Positions 16,526 to 25,084 of a stretch of 33,754 nucleotides of DNA are shown here, in pieces. A program made the position numbers and the translations under genes. Numbering within the stretch: position 1 is the first letter of the stretch; each line of letters starts with the position of its first letter. Under the pieces are notes generated by a model, which made no database searches, was not told the DNA's origin, and saw only the letters and a list, made by a program, of their open reading frames with translations. Source of the DNA: an archaeon (GTDB lineage Archaea > Iainarchaeota > Iainarchaeia > CSSED10-239); contig JAKQTP010000193.1 of NCBI GenBank assembly GCA_029563035.1, forward strand, positions 1-33,754, given 5' to 3'.

Positions 16526-17914
16526 TTATAATCCTAACTGCTGTTTTGTTTGTTTAAAATAATCTAAAGCAATATCTCTAAATTGCATTTCTGTATCTTT
16601 TCCAAGACCACCCGTTATAGTAACATTTATTGTTTGATTTAGTACTTTACCTTGTGGAATACCACTTAATTTTTCTATAATCCAAGGATTAGATAGAATA
16701 GGTGGGGATTCTCTTTTGGTATTATTACTATAATCTAAAAATTCATTTTTTGCTAATCTATCTGATCTTTCTATATTACCTTGTTGCAGCATATCATATA
16801 ATGTAAATCCCTTTGGTCTTTTTTCACCAAACAACCAAATTGCTAATTGTTTAAATTCTTTTAAAAGTTCTACTATAGGTTTTAATTCTTTTTCAAACTC
16901 TTTCCAAGATCCTAACCAATCTCCCATTAAAGAATCTCCACCTTGTATCCATATTTTAATATCATCGAGTAAAAGGAGTAGTACTGTTAATGCTGCTGCA
17001 ATAGTTAATACATGTGGTGCTGCAAAACCTAATGCAGCAATTGAACCTATAAACATTTTTAAACCTGCAGTTGCAGATATAATAGCTATTAATCCTGCTG
17101 CTATACCAGCAAAAGCAATTCCATAACCAATCAATCTTTTTTCTGATGGTCCTAATTCATCTATAAATCTTTTTATACCTTGAATTGCTTTTAATAGTAA
17201 AGATATAAACGGTGTAAATATAGGAAGAAGAGTTTCACCGAGTGTTTGTTTTAATTCATTCCACTGCATTACTAATGCATTAGTTTGATTAGCAGATTTA
17301 TTAGCTAAATCTATATATTTTATTAATAAACTATTTTCTTGAGAATAAAGCATATTTATTAATGCTTGTTCTCTTCCAAGTTTTGTTTTCTGCTCTAATA
17401 ATAGCTTTCTATCTATTTCAGCTAATCTAAAAGATTTAGGTAATACGCCTTTTGAAATATACCCACCAAAGATAATACTTACTTCTTCAACATCTCTACC
17501 CATTATAACTGCAATTTGTTGTAAATATTTTAAGGATTTAGCTGCTATATCTGCTGATACTTTATAATCTTCTAAAGTAATAATAGCTTTTCTAAGACTA
17601 TCATCTTCTGCTAATCCTTCAGATATCCTTAGAGTTTCACGAATTGCGTCATTGTATAATTTTAAATTAGAACCAGCTAATTGATCGAAACGAGCACCTG
17701 TTAATTCTGCTGCTGCTCCTAATTTAAATAGATCCCAAGTTTGTGCAGTTATTTTTGAACCAAAATATGTAATACCTGCTGCTTTTAAAGCAGAATCCAT
17801 ACCTTGTATAGAGGATATTGCACTATCTGTTCCAGTTTTAAATTTATTTAAAACATTAGAAAACCTATCTTTAAGTGATATACTACCTGTAATATCTCTT
17901 ATAGAATTAGCCAT
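16526..17914 (-). CDS. Tape measure protein
   Basis: The 462-aa protein has an amphipathic N-terminal region (SLKDRFSNVLNKFKTG), long helices through residue 250 and hydrophobic stretches at about 265-320 (IAFAGIAAGLIAIISATAGL, VLTIAAALTVLLLLLDD). The segment LLDDIKIWIQGGDSLMGDWLG is typical of tape measures of this tail type. It lies directly after the two chaperone frames. Tail length scales with this protein, so at 462 aa the tail should be short for a contractile phage, of the order of 70 nm by the usual 0.15 nm per residue rule. Confidence 0.92.
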   Translation of the reverse strand: MANSIRDITGSISLKDRFSNVLNKFKTGTDSAISSIQGMDSALKAAGITYFGSKITAQTWDLFKLGAAAELTGARFDQLAGSNLKLYNDAIRETLRISEGLAEDDSLRKAIITLEDYKVSADIAAKSLKYLQQIAVIMGRDVEEVSIIFGGYISKGVLPKSFRLAEIDRKLLLEQKTKLGREQALINMLYSQENSLLIKYIDLANKSANQTNALVMQWNELKQTLGETLLPIFTPFISLLLKAIQGIKRFIDELGPSEKRLIGYGIAFAGIAAGLIAIISATAGLKMFIGSIAALGFAAPHVLTIAAALTVLLLLLDDIKIWIQGGDSLMGDWLGSWKEFEKELKPIVELLKEFKQLAIWLFGEKRPKGFTLYDMLQQGNIERSDRLAKNEFLDYSNNTKRESPPILSNPWIIEKLSGIPQGKVLNQTINVTITGGLGKDTEMQFRDIALDYFKQTKQQLGL

Positions 17915-18203
17915 TCTTCTTACCTAAAATAGTTTGTAGTTGTTCATTTTCATGTTGAAGTTTAATATCTAAAGCTGCATTTGCTTCTAATATTTCTTCT
18001 ATTGGAAGATTTGAGGCTTCTGTATATGTTAGAACACCATATACAATTGGTCTCCACCATGCATAAAAATCAGTAGCTCTTTCTTGAATAATTCTTTTAG
18101 TTAAATAAGGTTTAATAGATACATTATTCTGGATAGGAACCGTTGTGTCCAAGATTCCCTGCAAGAAACGTAGTGGACACTTGGGTCCACACCTCCAATT
18201 CAT
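17907..18203 (-). CDS. Tail assembly chaperone, second frame (gpT-like; made by frameshift)
   Basis: The frame overlaps the end of the upstream chaperone gene by 80 bases and is +1 (equivalently -2) relative to it. The ATG at 18203 has no convincing ribosome binding site and the first 15 residues (MNWRCGPKCPLRFLQ) look unlike the rest. The protein is therefore probably made only as a fusion by ribosomal frameshifting. Its C-terminal part is helical (NAALDIKLQHENEQLQTILGKK) and contains WWRPIVYGVLTY, a pattern common in these chaperones. It ends eight bases into the tape measure gene. In the family, the fusion product recruits tape measure and tube subunits. Confidence 0.78.
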   Translation of the reverse strand: MNWRCGPKCPLRFLQGILDTTVPIQNNVSIKPYLTKRIIQERATDFYAWWRPIVYGVLTYTEASNLPIEEILEANAALDIKLQHENEQLQTILGKKNG

Positions 18204-18468
18204 TAGGAAGTATAGTATCTATAGATAATTTATTACCTACTTCTGGAAAGCAGCAATGTTCAAAGAAATAATCTAATACTTTTTCAGTATCTAATTTAAT
18301 ATCAACACCTTTAGAACTGTTGGTTGAGATTACTCTTAATTCATTTTGTAATCTCAACCATGCTCTTGTACCAGGGTGTTGCAATCTATATTTTTTATCA
18401 TATACAGTTATAGTTGTATTAAGATCACCTACTACTGTAATTGGATTTTGTACTAATGTCCTTTCCAT
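18124..18468 (-). CDS. Tail assembly chaperone, first frame (gpG-like)
   Basis: The 114-aa protein sits between tube and tape measure, where contractile and long flexible tails encode their G/GT chaperones. It begins MERTLVQNPITVVGDLN and has a VLDYFFEHCCFPEVG helix near residue 65. The 3' end overlaps the next frame. The overlap holds a perfect stem GTGGAC/GTCCAC (18190-18173) and a second weak stem GGAATC/GGTTCC further on, candidate frameshift stimulators. The slip site itself cannot be fixed by eye. Confidence 0.8.
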   Translation of the reverse strand: MERTLVQNPITVVGDLNTTITVYDKKYRLQHPGTRAWLRLQNELRVISTNSSKGVDIKLDTEKVLDYFFEHCCFPEVGNKLSIDTILPNELEVWTQVSTTFLAGNLGHNGSYPE

Positions 18469-18488
18469 TTATTTACTCCATTATCTAT

Positions 18489-18902
18489 TTATATACTTAC
18501 TGCGTTAAGATCTGAACACATAAATGTCCATTCTACCATTTGCTCAGTATCAGCAAAAGATCTATCTGGTTCTTCATTAATCCAAGCTTCTGATGCTAAT
18601 ATAATTTCAGTACCAGAACTATTATTCTTAATCATAAGAGCACCAGTTGCTGTGCTATTTTTTATACCATCACAAAATTGATTAGATGGAGAAGTTTGTT
18701 TAAGAGTAACTTTTACAGTACCTGTAGTATTATTATTCTTTGTACGAGAAGGTTCTCCATGAGCACCAACATGCATCTTATATAATTCTTTATCTACTCT
18801 TGCAGCTACAATAAACGTACCATCTGCAAATCCTGAGAAGTTAATGCCATTAAATGAAAATGTAACTTCCTTAGGGTTATATGATCCCAATAAATTGGCC
18901 AT
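18489..18902 (-). CDS. Tail tube protein (DUF3277-like)
   Basis: The 137-aa protein matches the DUF3277 pattern: NLLGSYNPKEVTFSFNGINFSGFADGTFI, then GAHGEPSRTKNNNTTGTVKVTL, TSPSNQFCDGIKN and ASEAWINEEPDRSF. The segments occur in the right order and spacing. DUF3277 proteins form the inner tube of simple contractile tails and follow the DUF3383 sheath, as here. The start follows GGAGATAACATATA in the short gap. Confidence 0.88.
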   Translation of the reverse strand: MANLLGSYNPKEVTFSFNGINFSGFADGTFIVAARVDKELYKMHVGAHGEPSRTKNNNTTGTVKVTLKQTSPSNQFCDGIKNSTATGALMIKNNSSGTEIILASEAWINEEPDRSFADTEQMVEWTFMCSDLNAVSI

Positions 18903-18928
18903 TATATGTTATCTCCTTATATCCTTAA

Positions 18929-19975
18929 TTATATAGTAACAGTACCAGTAACAACGATACTATCAACAGATCCAGCTGAATAAGCAATAAATTTAACACC
19001 ACTTAAATTACCATTAGCTCTATCATTAGTACTTAGTTCAGATCTAAGAGGAACAGTAACTTTATAAAGATATTGCTTATCATCAGAATAAAGATCTCTA
19101 TCATTCTGAGTAATGGCTTTTCCTATAATACCTTCATCACCAGCTCTCTTAAGAACAGATCTAATAACAGCTTCTACTTGAGCAATACCGCTATCATCAA
19201 TAGGAATATTACTATTTCTTAGTAATAAGCTGTAAAGTTCTATATTAAGCTGATTTGTAATCCAATCCTGACCTATTTGTAACATAATAGATTTACCAGA
19301 AGTAGTTCTACCATAGTTACTATAGATACCAGATCCATTATTACCCTGTAAACCAATGGCTTTAGCGGTTCTTATAGTACCAAGTTGAGTACGAGTATAT
19401 GCACTTTCTGCTACACCATTAAGTTTTTTCCATTTCCAGTTAGTTGCCCAAGGTTTAATCGGCATACATAAACCAACAAGAGCAGCATCTGGACGACCGG
19501 TTGCACTGTCATGAACTATCACAGCAGTTCTATCTTGTGAACCTATTGCAGTTACATCTGCACAAGTTACATCATTATTTAATGCAATGAATAGCTTATC
19601 ATTAGCTGCACACCATGTAGCAACTGCAGATTGTATTGTTGCATCTTCGTATTCATCAATACAAACAACATAAAATTCTTCACCTAATTCTTCTAATGAA
19701 TTAAGAGCAGCTACATAGCCTGTAGAAGTTGCTGGTGTACATCTTGCTACCTTGACAGTAGATGGACTTACATCTTGTGCTAACATAGCTGAAAGCATTA
19801 AATATTCATCATCTGTAGTTAAATATCCTAAATCAGCCATTTCACTGGTTGCTGTAACAGTTTCAACTGATATAGCACCAGCACCTCCACCAAGTATAAG
19901 TGGAATAAAAGTTTCACCTGTAAGTGTTACTATAGCAGTACTTACGTTGATCGTTATGTCCTGTATGAAGCTCAC
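18929..19975 (-). CDS. Contractile tail sheath protein (DUF3383-like)
   Basis: The 348-aa protein has the DUF3383 layout. The N-terminal region contains YLTTDDEYLMLSAMLAQD, the middle has the typical WATNWKWKKLNG around residue 180, and the C-terminal half has GKSIMLQIGQDWITNQLNIEL, SNIPIDDSGIAQVEAVIRSVL and GIIGKAITQNDRD. It shows that the phage has a contractile tail. At 348 aa it is on the short side for sheaths. AAGGAGATAACATTGTGAGCTTC precedes its ATG, giving a strong ribosome binding site. Confidence 0.9.
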   Translation of the reverse strand: MSFIQDITINVSTAIVTLTGETFIPLILGGGAGAISVETVTATSEMADLGYLTTDDEYLMLSAMLAQDVSPSTVKVARCTPATSTGYVAALNSLEELGEEFYVVCIDEYEDATIQSAVATWCAANDKLFIALNNDVTCADVTAIGSQDRTAVIVHDSATGRPDAALVGLCMPIKPWATNWKWKKLNGVAESAYTRTQLGTIRTAKAIGLQGNNGSGIYSNYGRTTSGKSIMLQIGQDWITNQLNIELYSLLLRNSNIPIDDSGIAQVEAVIRSVLKRAGDEGIIGKAITQNDRDLYSDDKQYLYKVTVPLRSELSTNDRANGNLSGVKFIAYSAGSVDSIVVTGTVTI

Positions 19976-19991
19976 AATGTTATCTCCTTAA

Positions 19992-20555
19992 TTAATAATT
20001 TGTTGCTGTATAGATAATTTCTGTATCTATTACATCATCTATTTCTGGTGTTAATCTAATCGTTTCTATTCTATGAATATCTTCTATCTTCTTATATGTA
20101 TAAATAAAGTGAATATCAAATCCAACCTTAGTTTCATAGAATGTATCCAAGAAAATAGTTCTATCTTCTACAATAAGAGGTTGAGAAGTTAAAACCATTC
20201 TATATTGTTGCAATGTGTCAAAACCATCTAATCCTTGAAACCAATCAATACAATCCTGAGCATAAGACCATATTGTAGCAATATCTTCTTTAGAATAAAA
20301 GGTAACAGATACTAAGATATTAGCTGTCTTATATGTGGCATGTAACTTTGTAGTAGGGTCTTCCGGACTGACTCCAGTACTTGTTATATGGCATTGAGAT
20401 GCTTCATTAGTATCTGATAATATCTTGTATGATCCAAAAGGATAAGGTAATGTACCATTAGATGCTAATCCTCTTTGATCTGCACGTACTATAGTTACAC
20501 CTAAATCTGTAGAAAGAGCAGAAAATATACTTTTTAAAGAATTATAAGGTATCAT
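19992..20555 (-). CDS. Neck terminator-like protein (tail terminator)
   Basis: The 187-aa protein begins IPYNSLKSIFSALST and contains PYPFGSYKIL, then TYKTANILVSVTFYSKED and an AQDCIDWF helix. This follows the pattern of tail/neck terminator proteins (LIC_12616 type), which cap the top of the tail. It lies immediately before the sheath gene, the expected place. It overlaps the previous neck gene by four bases, so translation is coupled. Confidence 0.7.
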   Translation of the reverse strand: MIPYNSLKSIFSALSTDLGVTIVRADQRGLASNGTLPYPFGSYKILSDTNEASQCHITSTGVSPEDPTTKLHATYKTANILVSVTFYSKEDIATIWSYAQDCIDWFQGLDGFDTLQQYRMVLTSQPLIVEDRTIFLDTFYETKVGFDIHFIYTYKKIEDIHRIETIRLTPEIDDVIDTEIIYTATNY

Positions 20556-20890
20556 CTAATACTCTTTCCAAAATATCTACTAAAGTTTCCATCAAATGAT
20601 CTATCTTCTAAAGAAGTAATTCTATATTGCATACTATTAAATTCTACTATAGAATTTAAAGCTAATAAATCAGATCCTACTTTATAGAATTTATAATCTT
20701 GTAAATCGTATGCACCTTCTGGTAGATATTTAAGATCTTTAAATGTAATAGGAAAACATGCTAATTGAATAGTCACTGCAGTATTTAGTGTTTCTGTTAA
20801 ATCACCTTCTGATGTACTTTGAGAAACTGTATAATAGGATACATCTCTTAAAAAAGGTATTATAGATTTATATACTGAAGTTATACTCAT
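20552..20890 (-). CDS. Neck protein, probable head-tail stopper
   Basis: The 112-aa protein is small and beta-rich, with VTIQLACFPITFKDLKYLPEG and NSMQYRITSLEDRSFDG. The last pattern, a strand YRITSLEDRS, is common in head-tail stopper proteins of the gpII/gp16 type. It overlaps both neighbours by four bases within the neck block between capsid and sheath. The assignment rests on size, fold hints and position. Confidence 0.6.
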   Translation of the reverse strand: MSITSVYKSIIPFLRDVSYYTVSQSTSEGDLTETLNTAVTIQLACFPITFKDLKYLPEGAYDLQDYKFYKVGSDLLALNSIVEFNSMQYRITSLEDRSFDGNFSRYFGKSIR

Positions 20891-21381
20891 TTAATTTTAT
20901 ACTGTACTCCACTAACGAGATTACCTTTATTAACAAGTGTTTTATCTCCTTTTTTATGTTGTAGAGTAAAGGGATGATTTTTTGGTCCAATATTACTATT
21001 TATGGTTTTCTGTACTAATCTTACCAAATGAACACCTATATAGTTTAGAGCTTTTCTACTATCGTAATTACCCATAGATTTATCTACTGCAGTAGATACT
21101 ATAAAATGAATATCTGATAGTTTTTCTAAGCTTTTTCTTAAAGGTGCTCTTTCTGGAATATGTAATACAGTAGTAGATTTTTTTAGATAATAACCAGAAG
21201 CTGCCATCCAATTTCTTAGCTGTTCAGATACTGGTATAGTAGCACCATATTCCTGTGATCTTGCAATCATTGCTAAGTGTGAATTATCTTCTGCAAACCA
21301 TCCAACTTCTATTCTTTTAGAGGTTAATTCTTTTAGTGATTTTTCAAGATCTGGAATTTTATTAATATCTACTATACTCAT
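20887..21381 (-). CDS. Neck/tail-completion protein (gp10/gpG-like)
   Basis: The 164-aa protein has the pattern of phage virion morphogenesis proteins: RIEVGWFAEDNSHLAMIARSQEYGATIPV near residue 23, then HIPERAPLRKSL near residue 73. The parts I-x-V-G, the A-x-I-A, the EYG and the IP-x-R-x-(P/F) are the recognised core. A basic tail follows (LQHKKGDKTLVNKGNLVSGVQY). It belongs to the four-gene neck block between capsid and sheath. Confidence 0.72.
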   Translation of the reverse strand: MSIVDINKIPDLEKSLKELTSKRIEVGWFAEDNSHLAMIARSQEYGATIPVSEQLRNWMAASGYYLKKSTTVLHIPERAPLRKSLEKLSDIHFIVSTAVDKSMGNYDSRKALNYIGVHLVRLVQKTINSNIGPKNHPFTLQHKKGDKTLVNKGNLVSGVQYKIK

Positions 21382-21896
21382 TTGTATTTATCTGGCCAAT
21401 CTAATTGTATACCTTCATAAGCATTTACTACCTCAAATTGTGCATAAGTAGTAGTTGGTAAACCATGAGTAACTCTTTTAACTGTATTATATCCAGCAAG
21501 ATTTAAATAGTATTTTGCTTTTTCTTTATAACTAATAGCAGAAGAATCAATACCAGTATTATTAGTATTTGAATTTGCTATACTAACATCTGCTACAGAA
21601 GCATTGGAATATTGATTAGAGGAATTATCTACATTTTTTACTAACCATAAAAATTCTGCTGCTATAGCATAAATTTCTGCTCTTACAATTAAATCTTCTA
21701 TTTGGGTTAATGCAACATTATTTTTTGCTTTGATTGAATTATAATATACTTCTCCTATATACTGTGTAATCCAATATTCTGCATCTATAGATGCAGTACG
21801 GAGATTTTCAATCATTTCCAAATTAGATGAGTAGTTATAAGATGAGTAATCCTGTAATAATTTTGTAACTTTAGATAGTATCGATGTATAAAGCAT
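21378..21896 (-). CDS. Head-tail connector/adaptor protein, first gene after the capsid
   Basis: The 172-aa protein is mainly helical at first (KVTKLLQDYSSYNYS, DAEYWITQYIGEVYY, DLIVRAEIYAIAAEFLWL) and has an Asn/Ser-rich middle. The gene following the capsid in this order normally encodes the connector that sits on the portal. Its length is compatible, but no signature residues were recognised. A perfect 11-bp hairpin lies between it and the capsid gene, so it may be less well expressed than the capsid. Confidence 0.55.
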   Translation of the reverse strand: MLYTSILSKVTKLLQDYSSYNYSSNLEMIENLRTASIDAEYWITQYIGEVYYNSIKAKNNVALTQIEDLIVRAEIYAIAAEFLWLVKNVDNSSNQYSNASVADVSIANSNTNNTGIDSSAISYKEKAKYYLNLAGYNTVKRVTHGLPTTTYAQFEVVNAYEGIQLDWPDKYK

Positions 21897-21914
21897 TAGT
21901 TATACCTTATAGAT

Positions 21915-21946
21915 AGAGTAGCATGTATATTTCAACATGCTACTCT
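21915..21946 (-). terminator. Hairpin between capsid and connector genes (partial terminator or mRNA-stabilising stem)
   Basis: AGAGTAGCATG (21915-21925) pairs perfectly with CATGCTACTCT (21936-21946) around a ten-base loop. On the coding (minus) strand it is followed by ATCTATAAGG, without a U-run, so it may be a 3' stabiliser or processing site for the capsid message instead of a full terminator. On the plus strand it is followed by a T-rich run, but no plus-strand gene is near. Confidence 0.6.
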
Positions 21947-21955
21947 TTATTGTTA

Positions 21956-22810
21956 TTATGTTTCTGCAGCAGACTGACAAGTTAGAACTGCTACTGAATC
22001 AGGTCTTACAACTTTTGCACCAAAGATATGTAAACCTCGTACTATATCTGCAAAAGCAGTTCCATGACGTAGAGCTTCTATAGATATTAATTGATCAGCA
22101 TAAGTAATAGATTCTGAATATCCAGCAACTGCTTTATATACTCCAGTATATGCTACAGGTTGATAGCAGTTATTAGAAGTATAAATTTCAAAACCCATAG
22201 ATCTACCTACACGACCATTTTCAAAAGTAGTAGTATCTAATATAGTTAGAACTTTAGAAAGAACTAATTTCTGATGTAGAAAAGGAGGAATTACAAGCCA
22301 ACGTCCTTCAGAAGGAACATTTGCTTCATCCATTCTCTGTGCCATTAGACCAATATATTCTACTACATTATCAGAATTAATTCCAATAGGTGCAGCTACT
22401 GTGCCAAGACCTGTTACTATCATACCAGTGGATGTAGCACAAAGATCAGCAATATATGAATCTGCTGTATTTCGAATATTATAAGCAGCTTCATTCATTG
22501 CAGGTATCATAATTTTTGGTAATTGTTGTGCTTTATCTACATCATCTACAAGAAAAGCAAAAAAGTTAGCTTGATCTATAAGTAATTGTCTTGTATTATC
22601 TGTTAATACCTCTGGTGTTACAGTAGTACTATTTTTAGTATAAGGAGCAACAGTTATTGCATCTATACCATTTATTCTAACAGAATCGCCATATCCTGTA
22701 ATTTCTCCTTCATAATTTCTATTACATACGTTTGCAAAAACTAAAGATTTATGTAGTGTTTCAAGAAAACGTGCTGACCACAAATCTGGGATAAAATTGT
22801 TTAGACTCAT
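21956..22810 (-). CDS. Major capsid protein (P22 coat-like HK97 fold)
   Basis: The 284-aa protein opens SLNNFIPDLWSARFLETLHKSLVFANVCNRNYEGEI in segments. An N-terminal FIP-x-LWS-x-x-L start followed by VFANVCNRNYEG is typical of P22-type coat proteins. Later segments are GYGDSVRINGI, ANFFAFLVDDVDKAQ and NEAAYNIRNTADSYIADLC. It follows the scaffold gene and is followed by the neck genes. Length is at the lower end for this family. The start follows AGAAAAAATATT, with a weak site; strong expression is expected from the operon position. Confidence 0.9.
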   Translation of the reverse strand: MSLNNFIPDLWSARFLETLHKSLVFANVCNRNYEGEITGYGDSVRINGIDAITVAPYTKNSTTVTPEVLTDNTRQLLIDQANFFAFLVDDVDKAQQLPKIMIPAMNEAAYNIRNTADSYIADLCATSTGMIVTGLGTVAAPIGINSDNVVEYIGLMAQRMDEANVPSEGRWLVIPPFLHQKLVLSKVLTILDTTTFENGRVGRSMGFEIYTSNNCYQPVAYTGVYKAVAGYSESITYADQLISIEALRHGTAFADIVRGLHIFGAKVVRPDSVAVLTCQSAAET

Positions 22811-22826
22811 AATATTTTTTCTCCAA

Positions 22827-23513
22827 TTATTGTTTTAGAAGATGATCTAATAAACCATCATCTTGTGCTTTTACTATTTCAGAAGGTGTCATTTTTTTAA
22901 GATCTTCTTTTGTTAATCTATTACTATTTTTTCCTGTTTTATTTGTCTGATTTCCAGAAAGTAAAGAATCTACCCATAGATTAGAATTTAACGGATCATT
23001 TCTAAGAGCAGTTACAGCATCTTGTAATGGTAGAACATTATCTCCTTTTTTTGCTACAACGGTATGAGTACCGTTTGTAGTTACGAGATCAAAATCATAT
23101 TGAGATTTTAATAGATTAAAAACTTGAGTAGGATTATACATATCATTATATTTACCAAGTTCTTGATATAATGAATTTTCAATCTTCTCTTTTTTAATCT
23201 GAGATCTATATGAATCTAATTCAGCTTTAGCTGCCTTAAGTTCATTAAGTTCTTTTTCATTCTCATATTTACGAAGTTGTGCTTCTGTCATAGATGCTTT
23301 AATTGCTTCTTCTTTTTCCAATTGTAATGCTTGTAGTTGCTCTTTCAGTGTTTGGTTCTCCAGCTGGAAAGAACCAACCTTTCTTGCAACTTCTGCATTT
23401 GCTTTGGAATTAAAAGCTTCTTGTACCTGTTTTGGTACAGTAAATTCTTGATCCTTATACTTAATAGTTACTAATTCTTCTTGAGTAGTAGTTTCAATAT
23501 GTTCATCAGCCAT
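22827..23513 (-). CDS. Capsid scaffold protein
   Basis: The 228-aa protein is strongly helical and charged, with a coiled coil at about residues 50-115 (LENQTLKEQLQALQLEKEE, NEKELNELKAAKAELDSYR). It has a short basic C-terminal segment (NRLTKEDLKKMTPSEIV). The HTVVAKKGDNVLPLQDAV part near residue 150 resembles phage scaffolding proteins. It lies between portal and capsid, the standard position. AAAGGAG lies nine bases before the ATG, the best ribosome site in the head block, which suits a protein made in large amounts. No protease motif is seen. Confidence 0.82.
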   Translation of the reverse strand: MADEHIETTTQEELVTIKYKDQEFTVPKQVQEAFNSKANAEVARKVGSFQLENQTLKEQLQALQLEKEEAIKASMTEAQLRKYENEKELNELKAAKAELDSYRSQIKKEKIENSLYQELGKYNDMYNPTQVFNLLKSQYDFDLVTTNGTHTVVAKKGDNVLPLQDAVTALRNDPLNSNLWVDSLLSGNQTNKTGKNSNRLTKEDLKKMTPSEIVKAQDDGLLDHLLKQ

Positions 23514-23665
23514 TTAAAAATTCTCCTTTTTTATCCTTTTGGATATCTCCAGTTTTTCGTCATAGTGGACGAATTTATCTATATTATCGCAATAGATTAG
23601 CGGTGGTATATTTATAAATTATATATAAAATATTACATATAAATTAAGTAATAATTTATAGAAAT
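23514..23665 (-). other. AT-rich gap between portal and scaffold genes
   Basis: This 152-base stretch is the largest gap inside the head operon. It contains only a 10-codon frame (ATGACGAAAAACTGG...) and the scaffold ribosome binding site. A promoter for scaffold and capsid is possible here but no convincing -35/-10 pair was seen. Confidence 0.4.
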
Positions 23666-25084
23666 TTATTCCTGTATAGTAGTAACTGTTGTTGCTTCCT
23701 GTATTTCTGTAGAATCTATATCTTTATAAATAGTATCTAATGTATTATCATCTATTTTATCTGCTAAAGTTAATTTAGATCTAACTTTTGCTGTTTCTTT
23801 TCTTAGATTCTCGTATGGGTAAATTTTGAATAATTCGTCGAGGTCCGTTTTAATTTCAGTAATATTTTCTTCAGTAAATTTTGTATCATAGATAATCTTA
23901 GGATCTATATCTTCTTGATCATATTTTGCACAGATCTTATAGATACTATTTTCTATAAATTGAAGATTTATTGCAATATTATGTAAGATATTTTGTGTTT
24001 TTAATGCAAATTCTACTGTTTTCATTTTACCAGAATCATATTGTACTGCTTCTGATTCTGGATCCTTAAATCCAAGTTGATGATAAATAGATTTTTCTTG
24101 TCTTTTAATTTCTGTAATATATGGTTCTATTTCATCTAAACCAGATTTAATAAACTGTGGTGTTATAGAAGAATCTGCTTGAAATTCTATAATAGCAACT
24201 GAGCCATAAGATCCTACTAAAGCATCAGGTGCTTTTCCTGGATATACTAATAATTGAAATGTTCCATTAAATAATGAACAATCTATCATGGATCCTACAT
24301 TATAAATCTTTTTAGAAGATAATGCAATATTTTGAAAGGGGCTGGATTGAAGAGAATCATTATCTAAGTTATTAAATCCAGATAATACTATTGGGACAAT
24401 TCCAAGATTATGATCTACTGTATCTACTCTAACAGTATATTCTTTATCTGTTCCATTCATTACTTTAGTAAACGAAATAGCCTGTGTTTTAGTCCATAGA
24501 GTATATGTTACTATTTCTGTTTCTTCTTTCATTGGATCAGAATTATCTATATATGTATTATCTAATAATATCCAAAGTAATTCACCTTTAGTATCTATAG
24601 AAAAATCTCTAATCTCATTATATTTATATACTACTGCATAAGGATTAAGATTATATAATATTCTTTCTGCTCTTGTAAGCGGAGAAGATAATTTAGGACT
24701 ATCTATTAGAATAGCTACTGGATATAGCTGTGATTGTAATGCTATATTTAGCATAAAAAGATCTATACCTTTACCTTTATAGATATCTTTTTCAACATAA
24801 CTTAAAAATTCTGGTACATTAGATCTATCAGGTGGTTGCTTATATACTGCTCCAATGATAATATTTAATAAGGGTTCTACATGATTAGAATAAGAAGCTA
24901 ATTCACATCTAAAGTTATAAACAGCTTGTGGTTCTAATTCTGTATTATTTTTTATTAAATATTTAGATGGATTATAAGCAGAACCACCAATATATGAATC
25001 TCGAGTTAGATTATATAACTCTTCGTTTTTTTTAAGCATTTGATTTCTTCTTTCAAATAATACTTTATATTTAGGATCTGCCAT
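23666..25084 (-). CDS. Portal protein
   Basis: The 472-aa protein lies between terminase and scaffold, where the portal is encoded. It contains YNFRCELASYSNHVEPLLNIIIGAVYKQPPDR, then FLSYVEKDIYKGKGIDLFM and YPVAILIDSP, patterns of SPP1/DUF4055-type portals. Helices and a conserved QAVQYDSGKMKTVEFALKTQ region follow in the C-terminal half. ATG at 25084 is preferred because GGAG lies eight bases upstream; the in-frame ATG at 25096 would overlap the terminase more and has no site. The gene overlaps the terminase 3' end. Confidence 0.85.
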   Translation of the reverse strand: MADPKYKVLFERRNQMLKKNEELYNLTRDSYIGGSAYNPSKYLIKNNTELEPQAVYNFRCELASYSNHVEPLLNIIIGAVYKQPPDRSNVPEFLSYVEKDIYKGKGIDLFMLNIALQSQLYPVAILIDSPKLSSPLTRAERILYNLNPYAVVYKYNEIRDFSIDTKGELLWILLDNTYIDNSDPMKEETEIVTYTLWTKTQAISFTKVMNGTDKEYTVRVDTVDHNLGIVPIVLSGFNNLDNDSLQSSPFQNIALSSKKIYNVGSMIDCSLFNGTFQLLVYPGKAPDALVGSYGSVAIIEFQADSSITPQFIKSGLDEIEPYITEIKRQEKSIYHQLGFKDPESEAVQYDSGKMKTVEFALKTQNILHNIAINLQFIENSIYKICAKYDQEDIDPKIIYDTKFTEENITEIKTDLDELFKIYPYENLRKETAKVRSKLTLADKIDDNTLDTIYKDIDSTEIQEATTVTTIQE

